Program-made: the position numbers and the translations under genes
The notes under the pieces: generated by a model
What the model was told of the DNA's origin: nothing
The model's input: the letters and a program-made list of their open reading frames with translations, nothing else
Database searches by the model: none
Shown: piece by piece, positions 8,778-18,806 of the stretch
Numbering within the stretch: position 1 is the stretch's first letter
How the letters are laid out: the number at the start of each line of letters is the position of its first letter
NCBI GenBank assembly: GCA_041483135.1
Contig: JBGPFE010000009.1
Coordinates: forward strand, 1-64,000
Reading direction: 5' to 3'
Length of the DNA stretch: 64,000 bases
From: PALSA-1004 sp041483135
GTDB taxonomy: Bacteria > Pseudomonadota > Gammaproteobacteria > Burkholderiales > SG8-41

Positions 8778-10217
8778 TTATGGTTTTTGCGCCGTTGCCG
8801 CCGGCGCAGTCCAGCCGCCACCGAGCGCCTTGACCAGTGTGACGGCTGCAACCAAGCGCCGGCCGCGAATGCCGACCGCGGTGCGCTCGTTGGTAAGCCA
8901 GATAGTCTGCACCGTGATCACGTTCAGGTAACTCACGGTTCCCGCCTTGTATTGATTGATGGTCAGATCGAGCGACTCGCGCGCGGCCCGCACCGCGTCT
9001 TCCTGCACCCCGGCTTCCGCTTCCAGAATTTGCAGCGCCGCAAGGTTGTCCTCCACTTCCTGGAAGCCGCCGAGCACGGTCTGGCGATAACTCGCGACGT
9101 TGGCGTCATAGGCCGCGATCGCCTGATTGGTAAGCGCGCGGCGCAAGCCGGCATCGAAGATCGTCTGAGCGAACGCCGGGCCTAAAGACCAGAAGCGGCT
9201 TGGCACAGTCAGCCACTGCGCGAAACTCGAACTCTGGAAACCGCCTGCAGCCGACAGTGTGAGCGAAGGAAAAAACGCCGCTTGCGCGACACCGATCTGC
9301 GCGTTGGCGGCGGCGGCCCGCCGCTCGGCCGCAGCGATGTCGGGCCGGCGCTCGAGGAGCTCGGACGGCAAGCCCACCGGTATCGACGGCATCGCAACAT
9401 TGAGCGGCACCGCCTCCAGCGCAAACACCGCGGGCGGCTTGCCGGTCAGGACCGCAATCGCATGCTCGAACTGTGCGCGCTGCACGCCAAGGTCGATCGC
9501 CTGCGCCTGCGTGCTCTTCAACTGGGCCTCTGCCTGCACCAGGTCCACCTTCCCCGCGACACCCACCGCGTAGCGGTTGCGCGTGAGCTCGAGCGACTTC
9601 TGGTACGCCGCAACGGTGTCGTCGAGCAATTTGCGCTGCGCATCGAGCACGCGCAACTGGAAATAGTCGAGCGCGAGTTCCGACTGCGCGGACAGGCGCG
9701 CCGCCTCGAGGTCGGCGGCGCTCGCCTGCGCGCCGGCCACGCTCGCCGCAACCGAACTGCGCACGCGGCCCCACAGGTCGACCTCCCAGGCCGAATCGAT
9801 CGCGAGATTGTAGTTGTTGGTCGGGCCGCTGGAACGCCCCGTGGTGCCCGAACTTGAGGATGCCTGGCTGCGCGTCGCGGACACGTTTCCCGTCACGCCC
9901 GGAAACAAGGCCGCCCGCGCCGATTGCACGAGGGCGCGCGCCTGCCGGTACTGCGCTTCGGCAAAACGCACGTTCTGGTTCGAAATATCGATCTGCTCGA
10001 CGAGCGCGTTGAGCCGCACATCGCCAAATGCTTCCCACCACTTGCCGCGTTTGACGTCGTCCTGCGGCTGCGCGACCTTCCAGTCGCCCGTTCCCTTATA
10101 GGCGGCCGGAGTCTCGACGCTGGGCCGCTGGTATTTGGGGCCGACCATGCAGGCACCGAGCAGTGCGAGCGCAGCCGCGAGCGCAATGATGCGGGGTACG
10201 CAGAACCTCGACTTCAT
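8778..10217 (-). CDS. RND efflux outer-membrane factor lipoprotein (OprM/NodT type)
   Basis: TolC-like trimeric outer-membrane channel that completes the upstream RND pump. The start at 10217 has GGAGG upstream and overlaps the preceding stop as ATGA; the longer frame to 10472 is a shadow of the RND gene. The product is 479 residues with a lipoprotein signal ending in LLGAC (Cys23), the N-terminus GPKYQRPSVETPAAYKG typical of OprM/NodT, and two OEP repeats (SAWEVDLWGRVRSSVAAS and GPAFAQTIFDAG). The gene order MFP-RND-RND-OMF matches Pseudomonas muxABC-opmB more closely than E. coli mdtABC, which borrows TolC. Confidence 0.92.
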   Translation of the reverse strand: MKSRFCVPRIIALAAALALLGACMVGPKYQRPSVETPAAYKGTGDWKVAQPQDDVKRGKWWEAFGDVRLNALVEQIDISNQNVRFAEAQYRQARALVQSARAALFPGVTGNVSATRSQASSSSGTTGRSSGPTNNYNLAIDSAWEVDLWGRVRSSVAASVAGAQASAADLEAARLSAQSELALDYFQLRVLDAQRKLLDDTVAAYQKSLELTRNRYAVGVAGKVDLVQAEAQLKSTQAQAIDLGVQRAQFEHAIAVLTGKPPAVFALEAVPLNVAMPSIPVGLPSELLERRPDIAAAERRAAAANAQIGVAQAAFFPSLTLSAAGGFQSSSFAQWLTVPSRFWSLGPAFAQTIFDAGLRRALTNQAIAAYDANVASYRQTVLGGFQEVEDNLAALQILEAEAGVQEDAVRAARESLDLTINQYKAGTVSYLNVITVQTIWLTNERTAVGIRGRRLVAAVTLVKALGGGWTAPAATAQKP

Positions 10218-13200
10218 CGGACCTCCGCTGCGACGCCGCCCGTTTTCCGGTCCCACACGCGCTGGCACCACAGGCGAAAACGGTCCAGATACAGATAAAC
10301 CACCGGTGTCGTATACAGCGTTAGCAACTGGCTGACCAGAAGCCCCCCGACGATCGAGATACCGAGCGGCTGCCGCATCTCGGAGCCTTCGCCGAAACCC
10401 AGCGCCAGCGGCACCGCGCCGAACAACGCCGCCATCGTCGTCATCATGATCGGCCGGAAGCGCATCAGGCACGCTTCGAAGATCGCTTCCTCGGGACGCT
10501 TGCCGTGGTTGCGCTCTCTGTCAAGCGCGAAATCGATCATCATGATGGCGTTCTTCTTCACGATGCCGATCAACAGGATCACGCCGATCAGCGCAATGAT
10601 GCTGAACTCGGTTTTGAACAGGAGCAGCGCGAGGAGCGCACCCACGCCCGCCGACGGCAGCGTCGACAGTATGGTGATTGGATGGACGTAGCTTTCGTAG
10701 AGTATGCCGAGCACCAGGTACACCGCGATGAACGCCGCGAGGATCAGCCACGGCTGGCTGTCGAGCGATGCCTGGAAGGCGCGTGCAGTGCCCTGGAACG
10801 TGCCGTGCACCGTGTTTGGCACGCCGATCCGGTCGAGCCCGTCTTTCACGAGTCGCGTTGCGTCCGAGAGAGACACGCCGGGCTGCAGGTTGAACGAAAT
10901 AGTCGACGCTGCGAACTGGCCCTGGTGGTTGACGCCGAGCGGCGTGTTCGTCGGCCCGTAGCGGGCGAACGTGGAGAGCGGCACTTGCGCGCCGCCCGGC
11001 ACGCTCACGTACACGTCCTTCAACGCCTCGGGGCTTTGCCAGAACTGCGGTGCGGCCTCCATCACGACCTTGTACTGGTTGAGCGGATTGTAGATCGTCG
11101 AGACCTGGCGCTGGCCGAAGGCATTGTTGAGCGTCGTGTCTATCATGCGCGGCGTGACGCCGAGCTTCGCGGCGGTGTCGCGATCGATGACGAGCGAGGT
11201 CTGCAGGCCCTTGTCCTCCTGGTCCGTATTGACGTCGGCGATCTCGGGAATCTCACCCAGTGCGCGCCGCACGCGAGGTTCCCACTTTCGCAGCTCCTCG
11301 AGGTCGTCCGCCTGCAGCGTGAACTGATATTGCGCACTGCTCGAGCGCCCGCCGATGCGGATGTCCTGCACCGGCTGCAGGAAGAGGCTCGCACCCGGCT
11401 CGCGCGCCAGCTTGCTGCGCAGCCGCGCGATCACCTGGTCCGCCGTCATGCCGCCGCGCTCCTTTTTCGGCTTGAGCGAGACGAACATCGAGCCGCGGTT
11501 GCGCTGAGCGCCGCCCGTGAACGCGACGACGTTCTCCACCGCCGGATCCTGGCGCACGATCTCGACGAAAGCCGCGAGCTTGGGCCGCATCGCCTGGAAC
11601 GAGATGCTCTGGTCCGCCTGGATATTGCCGATCAGCCGGCCGGTGTCCTGCTGCGGGAAAAACCCCTTGGGAATCTCGATGTACAGATAGACGTTAAGGC
11701 ATACGGTTGCCGCGAGCACCAGGAGCATGAGCAGACCGTGGCGCAGCGCCCACGCGAGCGTGATCTCGTAGCCGCGCAGGATCCTGGCGAACGCGCGCTC
11801 GCTCAGATGGTAAAACCGCCCGTGCGTGCGTGCGCGCTCGGGCCGCAGGAGCCGCGCGCACATCATCGGCGTCGTGGTGAGCGAGATCACCAGCGAGATC
11901 AGGATGGCGACCGAGAGCACGACCGCGAATTCGCGGAAGAGGCGGCCGACGATGCCACCCATGAGCAGGATCGGGATAAAGACCGCAATCAGCGAAAGAC
12001 TCATCGAGAGCACGGTGAAACCGACTTCGCGGCTGCCCTGCAGCGCCGCCTGCATTGGCGGCACCCCATGCTCGATGCGGCGCGAAACGTTCTCCAGCAC
12101 GACGATCGCATCATCCACCACGAAGCCCGTAGCGATGGTGAGTGCCATGAGCGAGAGATTGTTGAGGCTGTAGCCGCACAGGTACATGGCGCCGAAGGTG
12201 CCGATCAATGACACCGGCACCGCCACGCTCGGTATCAGCGTCGCGCGCCAGTTGCGCAGGAACAGGAATACCACCATGATCACGAGCGCAATCGAGATCA
12301 TGAGCGTGCGCTCGACGTCGCGCAACGAAGCGCGGATCGTGGGCGTGCGATCTATCACGACGGCGAGGTCGATCGCGGCCGGCATCGACGCGCCAAGCGC
12401 AGGCAGCGCTTCCTTTACGCGGTCGACTGTTTCAATGATGTTGGCGTTCGGCTGGCGGAAGAGGATCACAAGCACCGCGGGCTTGCCGTTGGATGAGCCG
12501 TCGTTGCGCACGTCCTGCACCGAATCGACGACGTCGCCCAGGTCGGACAGGCGCACAGCGGCGCCGTTGCGGTACGCGACGATGATCGGCAGGTACTCGG
12601 CGGCCTGCTTGGCCTGATCATTGGCGAGTATCTGCCAGTGATGCTCGGCGTCTTCGATCGCGCCCTTCGGCCGATTCGCGTTCGTCGCCACGATCGCACC
12701 GCGCACGTCCTCGAAGCCGATGCCATACTTGTTGAGCGCGTTCGGGTTCAACTCGACGCGCACGGCGGGCAGCGAGCTGCCGCCGACGGTCACCTGGCCG
12801 ATGCCCTGCACCTGCGAGAGCTTCTGCGCGAGTATGGTCGACGCCGCGTCGTACATCTGCCCCCGGTTCATCGTTGCCGACGTGAGCGAGAGGATCATGA
12901 TCGGCGCGTCGGCCGGGTTGACTTTGCGATAGGTCGGGTTGTTCGGCAGCCCGGTCGGCAGCAGCGTGCGCGCGGCGTTGATTGCGGCCTGCACGTCGCG
13001 CGCGGCGCCGTCGATGTCGCGGTTCAGGTCGAACTGCAGCGTGACGCGAGTCTGGCCGAGCGAGCTCGAGGACGTGATTTCCGTGATGCCGGCGATGCGG
13101 CCGAGCGCGCGTTCGAGCGGGGTCGCCACGGTCGCGGCCATCGTTTCGGGACTCGCGCCCGGGAACGAGGCCTGCACCGAGATGGTCGGATAATCCACCT

Positions 13201-13315
13201 GCGGCAGCGGGGACACGGGCAGCAACCTGAACGCGATCACGCCGGACAGCGCGATGCCGAGCGTGAGCAGCGTGGTCGCGACCGGCCGCTCGATGAAAGG
13301 CGCTGAGACGTTCAT
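10214..13315 (-). CDS. RND multidrug efflux permease, second subunit (MdtC/MuxC-like)
   Basis: Inner-membrane proton-driven exporter of the HAE-1 RND family, 1033 residues. It shows the family start (FIERPVATTLLTLGIALSGV), a periplasmic porter domain, 12 predicted transmembrane segments, and the TM4 motif VVDDAIVVLENV with the proton-relay aspartates. The start resembles MdtC. It overlaps the upstream permease and the downstream outer-membrane gene by 4 bp each, which suggests translational coupling. MdtB/MdtC-type pairs form heterotrimers, and this pair probably does too. Substrates cannot be told from sequence. Confidence 0.94.
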   Translation of the reverse strand: MNVSAPFIERPVATTLLTLGIALSGVIAFRLLPVSPLPQVDYPTISVQASFPGASPETMAATVATPLERALGRIAGITEITSSSSLGQTRVTLQFDLNRDIDGAARDVQAAINAARTLLPTGLPNNPTYRKVNPADAPIMILSLTSATMNRGQMYDAASTILAQKLSQVQGIGQVTVGGSSLPAVRVELNPNALNKYGIGFEDVRGAIVATNANRPKGAIEDAEHHWQILANDQAKQAAEYLPIIVAYRNGAAVRLSDLGDVVDSVQDVRNDGSSNGKPAVLVILFRQPNANIIETVDRVKEALPALGASMPAAIDLAVVIDRTPTIRASLRDVERTLMISIALVIMVVFLFLRNWRATLIPSVAVPVSLIGTFGAMYLCGYSLNNLSLMALTIATGFVVDDAIVVLENVSRRIEHGVPPMQAALQGSREVGFTVLSMSLSLIAVFIPILLMGGIVGRLFREFAVVLSVAILISLVISLTTTPMMCARLLRPERARTHGRFYHLSERAFARILRGYEITLAWALRHGLLMLLVLAATVCLNVYLYIEIPKGFFPQQDTGRLIGNIQADQSISFQAMRPKLAAFVEIVRQDPAVENVVAFTGGAQRNRGSMFVSLKPKKERGGMTADQVIARLRSKLAREPGASLFLQPVQDIRIGGRSSSAQYQFTLQADDLEELRKWEPRVRRALGEIPEIADVNTDQEDKGLQTSLVIDRDTAAKLGVTPRMIDTTLNNAFGQRQVSTIYNPLNQYKVVMEAAPQFWQSPEALKDVYVSVPGGAQVPLSTFARYGPTNTPLGVNHQGQFAASTISFNLQPGVSLSDATRLVKDGLDRIGVPNTVHGTFQGTARAFQASLDSQPWLILAAFIAVYLVLGILYESYVHPITILSTLPSAGVGALLALLLFKTEFSIIALIGVILLIGIVKKNAIMMIDFALDRERNHGKRPEEAIFEACLMRFRPIMMTTMAALFGAVPLALGFGEGSEMRQPLGISIVGGLLVSQLLTLYTTPVVYLYLDRFRLWCQRVWDRKTGGVAAEVR

Positions 13316-16300
13316 ATGCGCGCGCCTCCGGCTCGCCGCGCAGCCGCCTCACGCGTGCGCCGCGCGAGCCGATCGAACGCGAGATAGATGACCGGCGTCG
13401 TGAAAAGCGTGAGCACCTGGCTCACGAGCAGGCCGCCCACCATCGTGATCCCGAGCGGATGGCGCAGCTCCGAGCCGACGCCCGTGCCGAGCATGAGCGG
13501 CAGCGCGGCCAGCAGCGCGGACATCGTCGTCATCAGAATCGGGCGAAAGCGCAGCAGGCACGCCTGGCGGATCGCATCGCGCGGGCTCTTGCCTTCGTTG
13601 CGCTCGGCGTCAAGCGCGAAATCTATCATCATGATCGCGTTCTTCTTGACGATGCCGATCAACAGGATGATGCCGATGATCGCGATGATGTCGATGTTGT
13701 TGCCCGAAATGAGGAGCGCGAGCAGCGCGCCGACGCCGGCCGACGGCAGCGTCGACAGTATCGTGACGGGATGGACGTAGCTCTCGTACAGCACGCCGAG
13801 CACGATGTACATGGTGACGATCGCCGCGAGGATCAGGAGCAGCGTGTTGTCGAGCGAGCCCTGGAACGCAGCCGCCGCGCCCTGGAAGCGCGTCTGCGCG
13901 CTGACCGGCATGCCGATCCCGCTTTCGGCAGCCGTGATCGCCTTGACCGCTTCACCGAGCGACGCGCCGGGCGCGAGATTGAACGAGATGGTCGTTGACG
14001 GGAACTGGGCCAGGTGGTTGATGACGAGCGGCGACGGCCTTTCGGTCACGCGCGCAATAGTGCTCAGTCGCACCTGCTCCCCGGTCGAGGACGTGACGTA
14101 GATATCATCGAGGGCGGCCGGGCCTTTCTGAAATTCGGGTTTCACTTCGAGCACGACGCGGTACTGGCTCGTTTGCGTGAAGATCGTCGAGATCAAGCGC
14201 TGTCCGAACGCGTTGTAGAGCGCGTTGTCGACCGCGCCGGGCGTGATATTGAGCCGGCCGGCAGTAGTGCGATCGATCTCGATATAAGCCTGCAGACCCT
14301 CGTCCTGCAGATCGCTCGCGACGTCCACGAGCGCGGGCAGCTGGCGCAACCGCTCGACGAGCCTCGGCACCCATGCGCTCAGTTCGACGGGATTGGCGTC
14401 CTCTACGGTGAACTGGTACTGCGTGCGGCTCACGCGGGACTCGATCGTGAGGTCCTGCACCGGCTGCATGTAAAGCGAAATGCCTTCGAACCTGGCGAGC
14501 CTCGATTGCAGGCGGCGGATCACGTCCACCGCGCGCGCGTCGCGATCGGCGAGCGGCTTCAGGTTTATGAGCACGCGCCCGCTGTTGAGCGTGGTATTGA
14601 TGCCGTCGACGCCGATGAACGACGTCAGGCTCTCGACCGCCGGGTCTTCCATCACGACGCGCGCGAGCGCCTGCTGGCGCTCGGCCATCGCCGTGAACGA
14701 AATCGACTGCGGCGCTTCCGAGACGCCCTGAATCACGCCGGTGTCCTGCACCGGAAAGAAGCCCTTCGGCACGGCGATGTAGAGCAGCACCGTCAACACC
14801 AGCGTGCCGAGCGCGACCAGCAGGGTCGCGCCCTGGCGCTCGAGCACCCAGTCGAGCATCTCGCCGTAGCGCGCAATCACGCGGTCGAAAAAACGGCCGC
14901 TCGCGCGATAGAAGCGTCCCTGCTCGGCCTCGGGCGTGTGGCGCAGCAGCTTCGCGCACATCATCGGCGTCAGCGTGAGCGAGACCAGCGCCGAAATGAG
15001 AATCGACACCGCGAGCGTGATCGCGAACTCGCGGAACAGGCGGCCGACGACGTCGGCCATGAAGAGCAGCGGGATCAAAACCGCGATCAGCGAAAAAGTG
15101 AGCGAGATGATCGTGAACCCGATCTGCTCGGAACCCTTCAGCGCGGCGTCGAGCGGGGAATCACCCTGCTCGATGTAGCGCGCGATGTTCTCGATCATCA
15201 CGATCGCATCGTCGACGACGAAGCCGGTCGCGATTGTGAGCGCCATCAGGGTAAGGTTGTTGATGCTGAATCCGGCGAGGTACATGACGCCGAAAGTGCC
15301 GACCAGCGACAGCGGCACGGCAACGGCCGGGATCGCCGTCGCGGCGACGTTGCGCAGGAACAGAAAAATCACGAGCACGACGAGCGCGACGGCGATCACC
15401 AGCTCGATCTTCACGTCGCGCACTGAGGCGCGTATCGTCGTCGTGCGGTCGGTGAGGAGCGCGACATCGACCGAGCCGGGCAGCGTGGCCTGCAGCTGGG
15501 GCATTAACTGTTTCACGCGGTCCGCAACCTCGATCACGTTGGCGCCCGGCTGGCGCTGCACGTTGATGAGCACCGCGGGCGAGTCATTTGCCCACGCGGC
15601 GAGCCGGACGTTTTCGGCATCGTCCACGGTCTCGGCGACATCGGACAAGCGGATCGGGCGGCCGTTCTTGTAGGCGATGATGAGGCTGCGGTATTCGTCG
15701 GCGGACTTGAGCTGATCGTTGGCGTCGATGGTGGAGGCGCGCTGCGGCCCGTCGAAACTGCCCTTCGCCTGGTTCACATTGGCGTTGGCGATAGCGGTGC
15801 GCACATCGTCAAGGCCGAGGTCGTACGCCGCGAGCGTCTTCGGGTTGACCTGGATGCGCACCGCGGGCCGCTGCCCGCCGCCGAGGCTCACGAGGCCGAC
15901 TCCCGGCAACTGCGAGATCTTCTGCGCGATGCGCGTATCGACGAGATTTTGCACCACGGTCAGCGGCAGCGTCTGCGAAGTCACGGCCAGCGTCAGGATC
16001 GGCGCGTCGGCCGGATTCACTTTGCTGTAAATCGGCGGCACCGGCAGGTCCGTGGGCAGCAGATTGCCCGAGGCGTTGATCGCCGCCTGCACTTCCTGCT
16101 CGGCGACATCGAGGCTCAACTTGAGCGAGAACTGCAGCGTGATCACCGACGCGCCGCCCGAGCTGATGGACGACATCTGGTTCAGGCCCGGCATCTGGCC
16201 GAACTGGCGCTCGAGCGGCGCCGTGATGGACGACGTCGTCACATCAGGGCTCGCGCCCGGGTAGAGCGTCACGACCTGTATGGTCGGGTAATCCACTTCG

Positions 16301-16413
16301 GGCAGCGCCGAGATCGGCAGCACGCGATAGGCGACGATGCCCGCGAGCAGGATGGCGACCATGAACAGCGAGGTCGCAACCGGACGCAGGATAAAGGGAC
16401 GGGAAGGATTCAT
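13312..16413 (-). CDS. RND multidrug efflux permease, first subunit (MdtB/MuxB-like)
   Basis: Partner of the following permease and likewise 1033 residues. The N-terminus MNPSRPFILRPVATSLFM and segment ISALPEVDYPTIQV are characteristic of MdtB. TM4 carries VVDDAIVMIENIARYIE, so the proton-relay aspartates are kept. It begins 30 bp after the membrane-fusion gene and ends in an ATGA overlap with the second permease. The two paralogues have equal length but clearly different sequence, as expected of a heteromeric B2C-type pump rather than a recent duplication. Confidence 0.94.
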   Translation of the reverse strand: MNPSRPFILRPVATSLFMVAILLAGIVAYRVLPISALPEVDYPTIQVVTLYPGASPDVTTSSITAPLERQFGQMPGLNQMSSISSGGASVITLQFSLKLSLDVAEQEVQAAINASGNLLPTDLPVPPIYSKVNPADAPILTLAVTSQTLPLTVVQNLVDTRIAQKISQLPGVGLVSLGGGQRPAVRIQVNPKTLAAYDLGLDDVRTAIANANVNQAKGSFDGPQRASTIDANDQLKSADEYRSLIIAYKNGRPIRLSDVAETVDDAENVRLAAWANDSPAVLINVQRQPGANVIEVADRVKQLMPQLQATLPGSVDVALLTDRTTTIRASVRDVKIELVIAVALVVLVIFLFLRNVAATAIPAVAVPLSLVGTFGVMYLAGFSINNLTLMALTIATGFVVDDAIVMIENIARYIEQGDSPLDAALKGSEQIGFTIISLTFSLIAVLIPLLFMADVVGRLFREFAITLAVSILISALVSLTLTPMMCAKLLRHTPEAEQGRFYRASGRFFDRVIARYGEMLDWVLERQGATLLVALGTLVLTVLLYIAVPKGFFPVQDTGVIQGVSEAPQSISFTAMAERQQALARVVMEDPAVESLTSFIGVDGINTTLNSGRVLINLKPLADRDARAVDVIRRLQSRLARFEGISLYMQPVQDLTIESRVSRTQYQFTVEDANPVELSAWVPRLVERLRQLPALVDVASDLQDEGLQAYIEIDRTTAGRLNITPGAVDNALYNAFGQRLISTIFTQTSQYRVVLEVKPEFQKGPAALDDIYVTSSTGEQVRLSTIARVTERPSPLVINHLAQFPSTTISFNLAPGASLGEAVKAITAAESGIGMPVSAQTRFQGAAAAFQGSLDNTLLLILAAIVTMYIVLGVLYESYVHPVTILSTLPSAGVGALLALLISGNNIDIIAIIGIILLIGIVKKNAIMMIDFALDAERNEGKSPRDAIRQACLLRFRPILMTTMSALLAALPLMLGTGVGSELRHPLGITMVGGLLVSQVLTLFTTPVIYLAFDRLARRTREAAARRAGGARI

Positions 16414-16443
16414 CCGGTCAGAGCCCGGGCCCTGCTCGCGGGC

Positions 16444-17685
16444 TCACTCGCCGCCCTTCTTGCGATTGCCGCCGCCTTTCTTGCGCGCCATTCCGCCGCC
16501 TTTGGGCGCCGCCGCGGGATCCCGCGACGCCAGCTCGACCATCGCGCCCTCGCGCAGCTTGTCCGCGCCGTCCACGACCACCATTTCTCCAGACGTCACA
16601 CCCGAATCGACGGCGACGATTTCCCCCTGCGCCGGCCCCAGCTTGACGACGCGCACCGTGACTGAGTTGTCGGCCTTGACGACGTAAACGAAAGTCCCCG
16701 CGGCGCCGCGCTGGGCAGCCGCGGTCGGTATCACGGTCGCGTCGCGTTTCACGTCGACCAGCATGCGCACGTTGACGAATTGGCTTGGAAACAGCGCGCC
16801 GTCGTCGTTGGGGAACTGCGCTTTCAGCTTGACAGTGCCGGTCGCCGGATCGATCTGGTTGTCCGCGGTCAGTAAAGTACCGCTGGCAAGCTTGACCTTG
16901 TCCGAACGATCATAGGCATCAACCGGAAGTTTTTCCCGCGCCTGCAGCTTCTTCATCACCGGGGGCAGACTGTCTTCGGGAATGGTGAATACTATGGTGA
17001 TCGGCTGCAACTGAGTGATGACGACCAGGCCGGTGGCGTCGCCCGCGCGTACGATATTGCCGGCGTCGACCTGGCGCAGGCCGACGCGGCCCGCGATTGG
17101 CGCCGTCACGCGTGAATACGTAAGCTGCAGCCGCGCGCTGTCGATCTGGCCCTGATCGACCTTGACCGTGCCTTCATACTGACGCACCAGCGCTTCCTGG
17201 GTATCGACCAGTTGCTTGGCGATCGAATCCTGAGCGAGCAGCGTACGATAGCGCTCGAAGTCGATGCGGGCGTTCGCCAGCAGCGCACGGTCCCGCGCCA
17301 TCTGCCCCTCCGCTTGCGTCAGTTGCACCTCGAACGGACGCGGGTCGATTTCCGCGAGCAGCTCGCCTTCCCTGACGATCTGGCCCTCGCTGAACAGTAC
17401 GCGCATCAATTGCCCGTCGACCCGGCTTCTGACGGTCACGGTCTTGAGCGGCGAGACGGCGCCGAGCCCGTTCAGGTAAACATTGACGCTGGCGGTTTTC
17501 GCCGCCACTGCCACCACCGGCATGGCACGCGCGGCAGAATCTCCGCCGCGCTTGCCGGGCGTCACTGTATTACCGGGCATTTGCGCCGGCCATAGCCGAT
17601 AGGTCCCGACGGCCAGCAACGCAAGGACCACGAGCGCCGCGAGCCACAGCGCCCACCTGGGAAATCGGGACGTAATTGTCGGCAT
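16444..17685 (-). CDS. RND efflux membrane-fusion protein (MdtA/MuxA-like)
   Basis: Periplasmic adaptor joining the RND permeases to the outer-membrane channel; first gene of the efflux operon. It has one N-terminal membrane anchor (about residues 11-30), a barrel-sandwich/lipoyl half (VRSRVDGQLMRVLFSEGQIV), an alpha-hairpin of about 80 residues, the second lipoyl half (RVTAPIAGRVGLRQVDAGN) and a C-terminal membrane-proximal domain. The C-terminus ends in a Gly/Lys-rich tail (KGGGMARKKGGGNRKKGGE). No regulator gene is adjacent; the 180 bp upstream hold no gene. Confidence 0.92.
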   Translation of the reverse strand: MPTITSRFPRWALWLAALVVLALLAVGTYRLWPAQMPGNTVTPGKRGGDSAARAMPVVAVAAKTASVNVYLNGLGAVSPLKTVTVRSRVDGQLMRVLFSEGQIVREGELLAEIDPRPFEVQLTQAEGQMARDRALLANARIDFERYRTLLAQDSIAKQLVDTQEALVRQYEGTVKVDQGQIDSARLQLTYSRVTAPIAGRVGLRQVDAGNIVRAGDATGLVVITQLQPITIVFTIPEDSLPPVMKKLQAREKLPVDAYDRSDKVKLASGTLLTADNQIDPATGTVKLKAQFPNDDGALFPSQFVNVRMLVDVKRDATVIPTAAAQRGAAGTFVYVVKADNSVTVRVVKLGPAQGEIVAVDSGVTSGEMVVVDGADKLREGAMVELASRDPAAAPKGGGMARKKGGGNRKKGGE

Positions 17686-17865
17686 TTAAGTTGGTATCGC
17701 CTGGTTTTATAGGGGAAGCCGGTCGTCGGTCGCGCCGGCAACCGGCCTCAACATAAGCCATGGCCACTCACGGTCTGTACGATATCGCACATAACCGCAA
17801 CGCCACGACAGTTCAGGACAGAATATAGCAGGCCGCTGCGTCGCGGCACAGCCTAAAACAAAATG

Positions 17866-18771
17866 TCACTTACGGGAAGCGCCTGCTGCCTTCCGCAATA
17901 CGGCATGCACCACTGCGGTATCGTGCTTGGCGTAGCCGCCGTCGTATGCCGCGTCGTAATAGCGCTTGCTCAGCGTGAAGAGCGGCGTCGGACTACGCAG
18001 CGCAGCGGCAAACGCCTTGATGATCGCGATGTCCTTCTGGTAAACGTCGACTTTCATCGTCGCCGGCATGTAACGGCGCTTGACCATCAGCGGCCCGCGC
18101 ACTTCGAACATGCGCGAACTCCCTGCTCCGTCTTTGATCACCCGGTACATCAGACCAGCGTCCACGCCGGCCCGCTCCGCGAGCACGAAGGCTTCCGCCG
18201 TCGACAGGTTATGGATGGTCACCAGCAGATTGGCGATGAACTTGAGCTTGGAGCCGGTGCCGAATGCGCCGCAGTAGTAGGCGTTGCGCGCGAAGCCCGC
18301 AAAGATCGATTTGCAGCGCGCGCAGGCGCGGCGATCGCCGCTCGCGTAAATCACGATGTCCTTCGCGGCGGCCTGCGCGCCGGTGCCGCTGATCGGGCAG
18401 TCCAGCAGTATCACGCCGGCCTGCGCGAGACGTTTCCGCGCGTCCTCTTTTATCTCTATGGGCAAGGTACTGGCTTCGACCACGATGGTTCCCTTGCGCG
18501 CACCGGCCGCGACCCCGTCCTTTCCAAACAGCGCGACTTCAAATGCCGCGAGCGACGGTAACGACGTGATCACGACGCGCGCTGCAGCCGCGACCGCTGC
18601 AGGCGATGCGACGGGTACGCCGCCGAGCCCGCGCAGCGCGGAGCGTTTCGACGCGATTAGATCGCAGCCGACCACACCGAATCCCGCCGCGCGCAAATGT
18701 TTGGCAAAAGCGCCCCCCATGATGCCAAGTCCGACGATGCCAACCGCTGTGGTGCTTTTATTGCGTTTCAT
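17866..18771 (-). CDS. NAD(P)-dependent beta-hydroxyacid dehydrogenase (3-hydroxyisobutyrate dehydrogenase family)
   Basis: Oxidoreductase of the HIBADH/GarR/GlxR superfamily, 301 residues. The Rossmann motif is GIVGLGIMGGAFAKHL, the substrate-binding signature DCPISGTGAQAAAKD, and the catalytic lysine lies in GTGSKLKFIANLL, where NN is usual and AN is found. A good ribosome site (GGAGGG) supports the start at 18771. It lies 35 bp downstream of the amidohydrolase gene and probably shares its transcript. The substrate is not identifiable; tartronate semialdehyde, 3-hydroxyisobutyrate or a related beta-hydroxyacid are possible. Confidence 0.87.
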   Translation of the reverse strand: MKRNKSTTAVGIVGLGIMGGAFAKHLRAAGFGVVGCDLIASKRSALRGLGGVPVASPAAVAAAARVVITSLPSLAAFEVALFGKDGVAAGARKGTIVVEASTLPIEIKEDARKRLAQAGVILLDCPISGTGAQAAAKDIVIYASGDRRACARCKSIFAGFARNAYYCGAFGTGSKLKFIANLLVTIHNLSTAEAFVLAERAGVDAGLMYRVIKDGAGSSRMFEVRGPLMVKRRYMPATMKVDVYQKDIAIIKAFAAALRSPTPLFTLSKRYYDAAYDGGYAKHDTAVVHAVLRKAAGASRK

Positions 18772-18806
18772 TACCTTGCCCTCCGATACGAGCGACGCCG
18801 CATCGA

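Noticed and set aside
10505..12211. 568-codon frame opposite the RND permease
   Set aside because: Antisense shadow of a conserved transporter gene.
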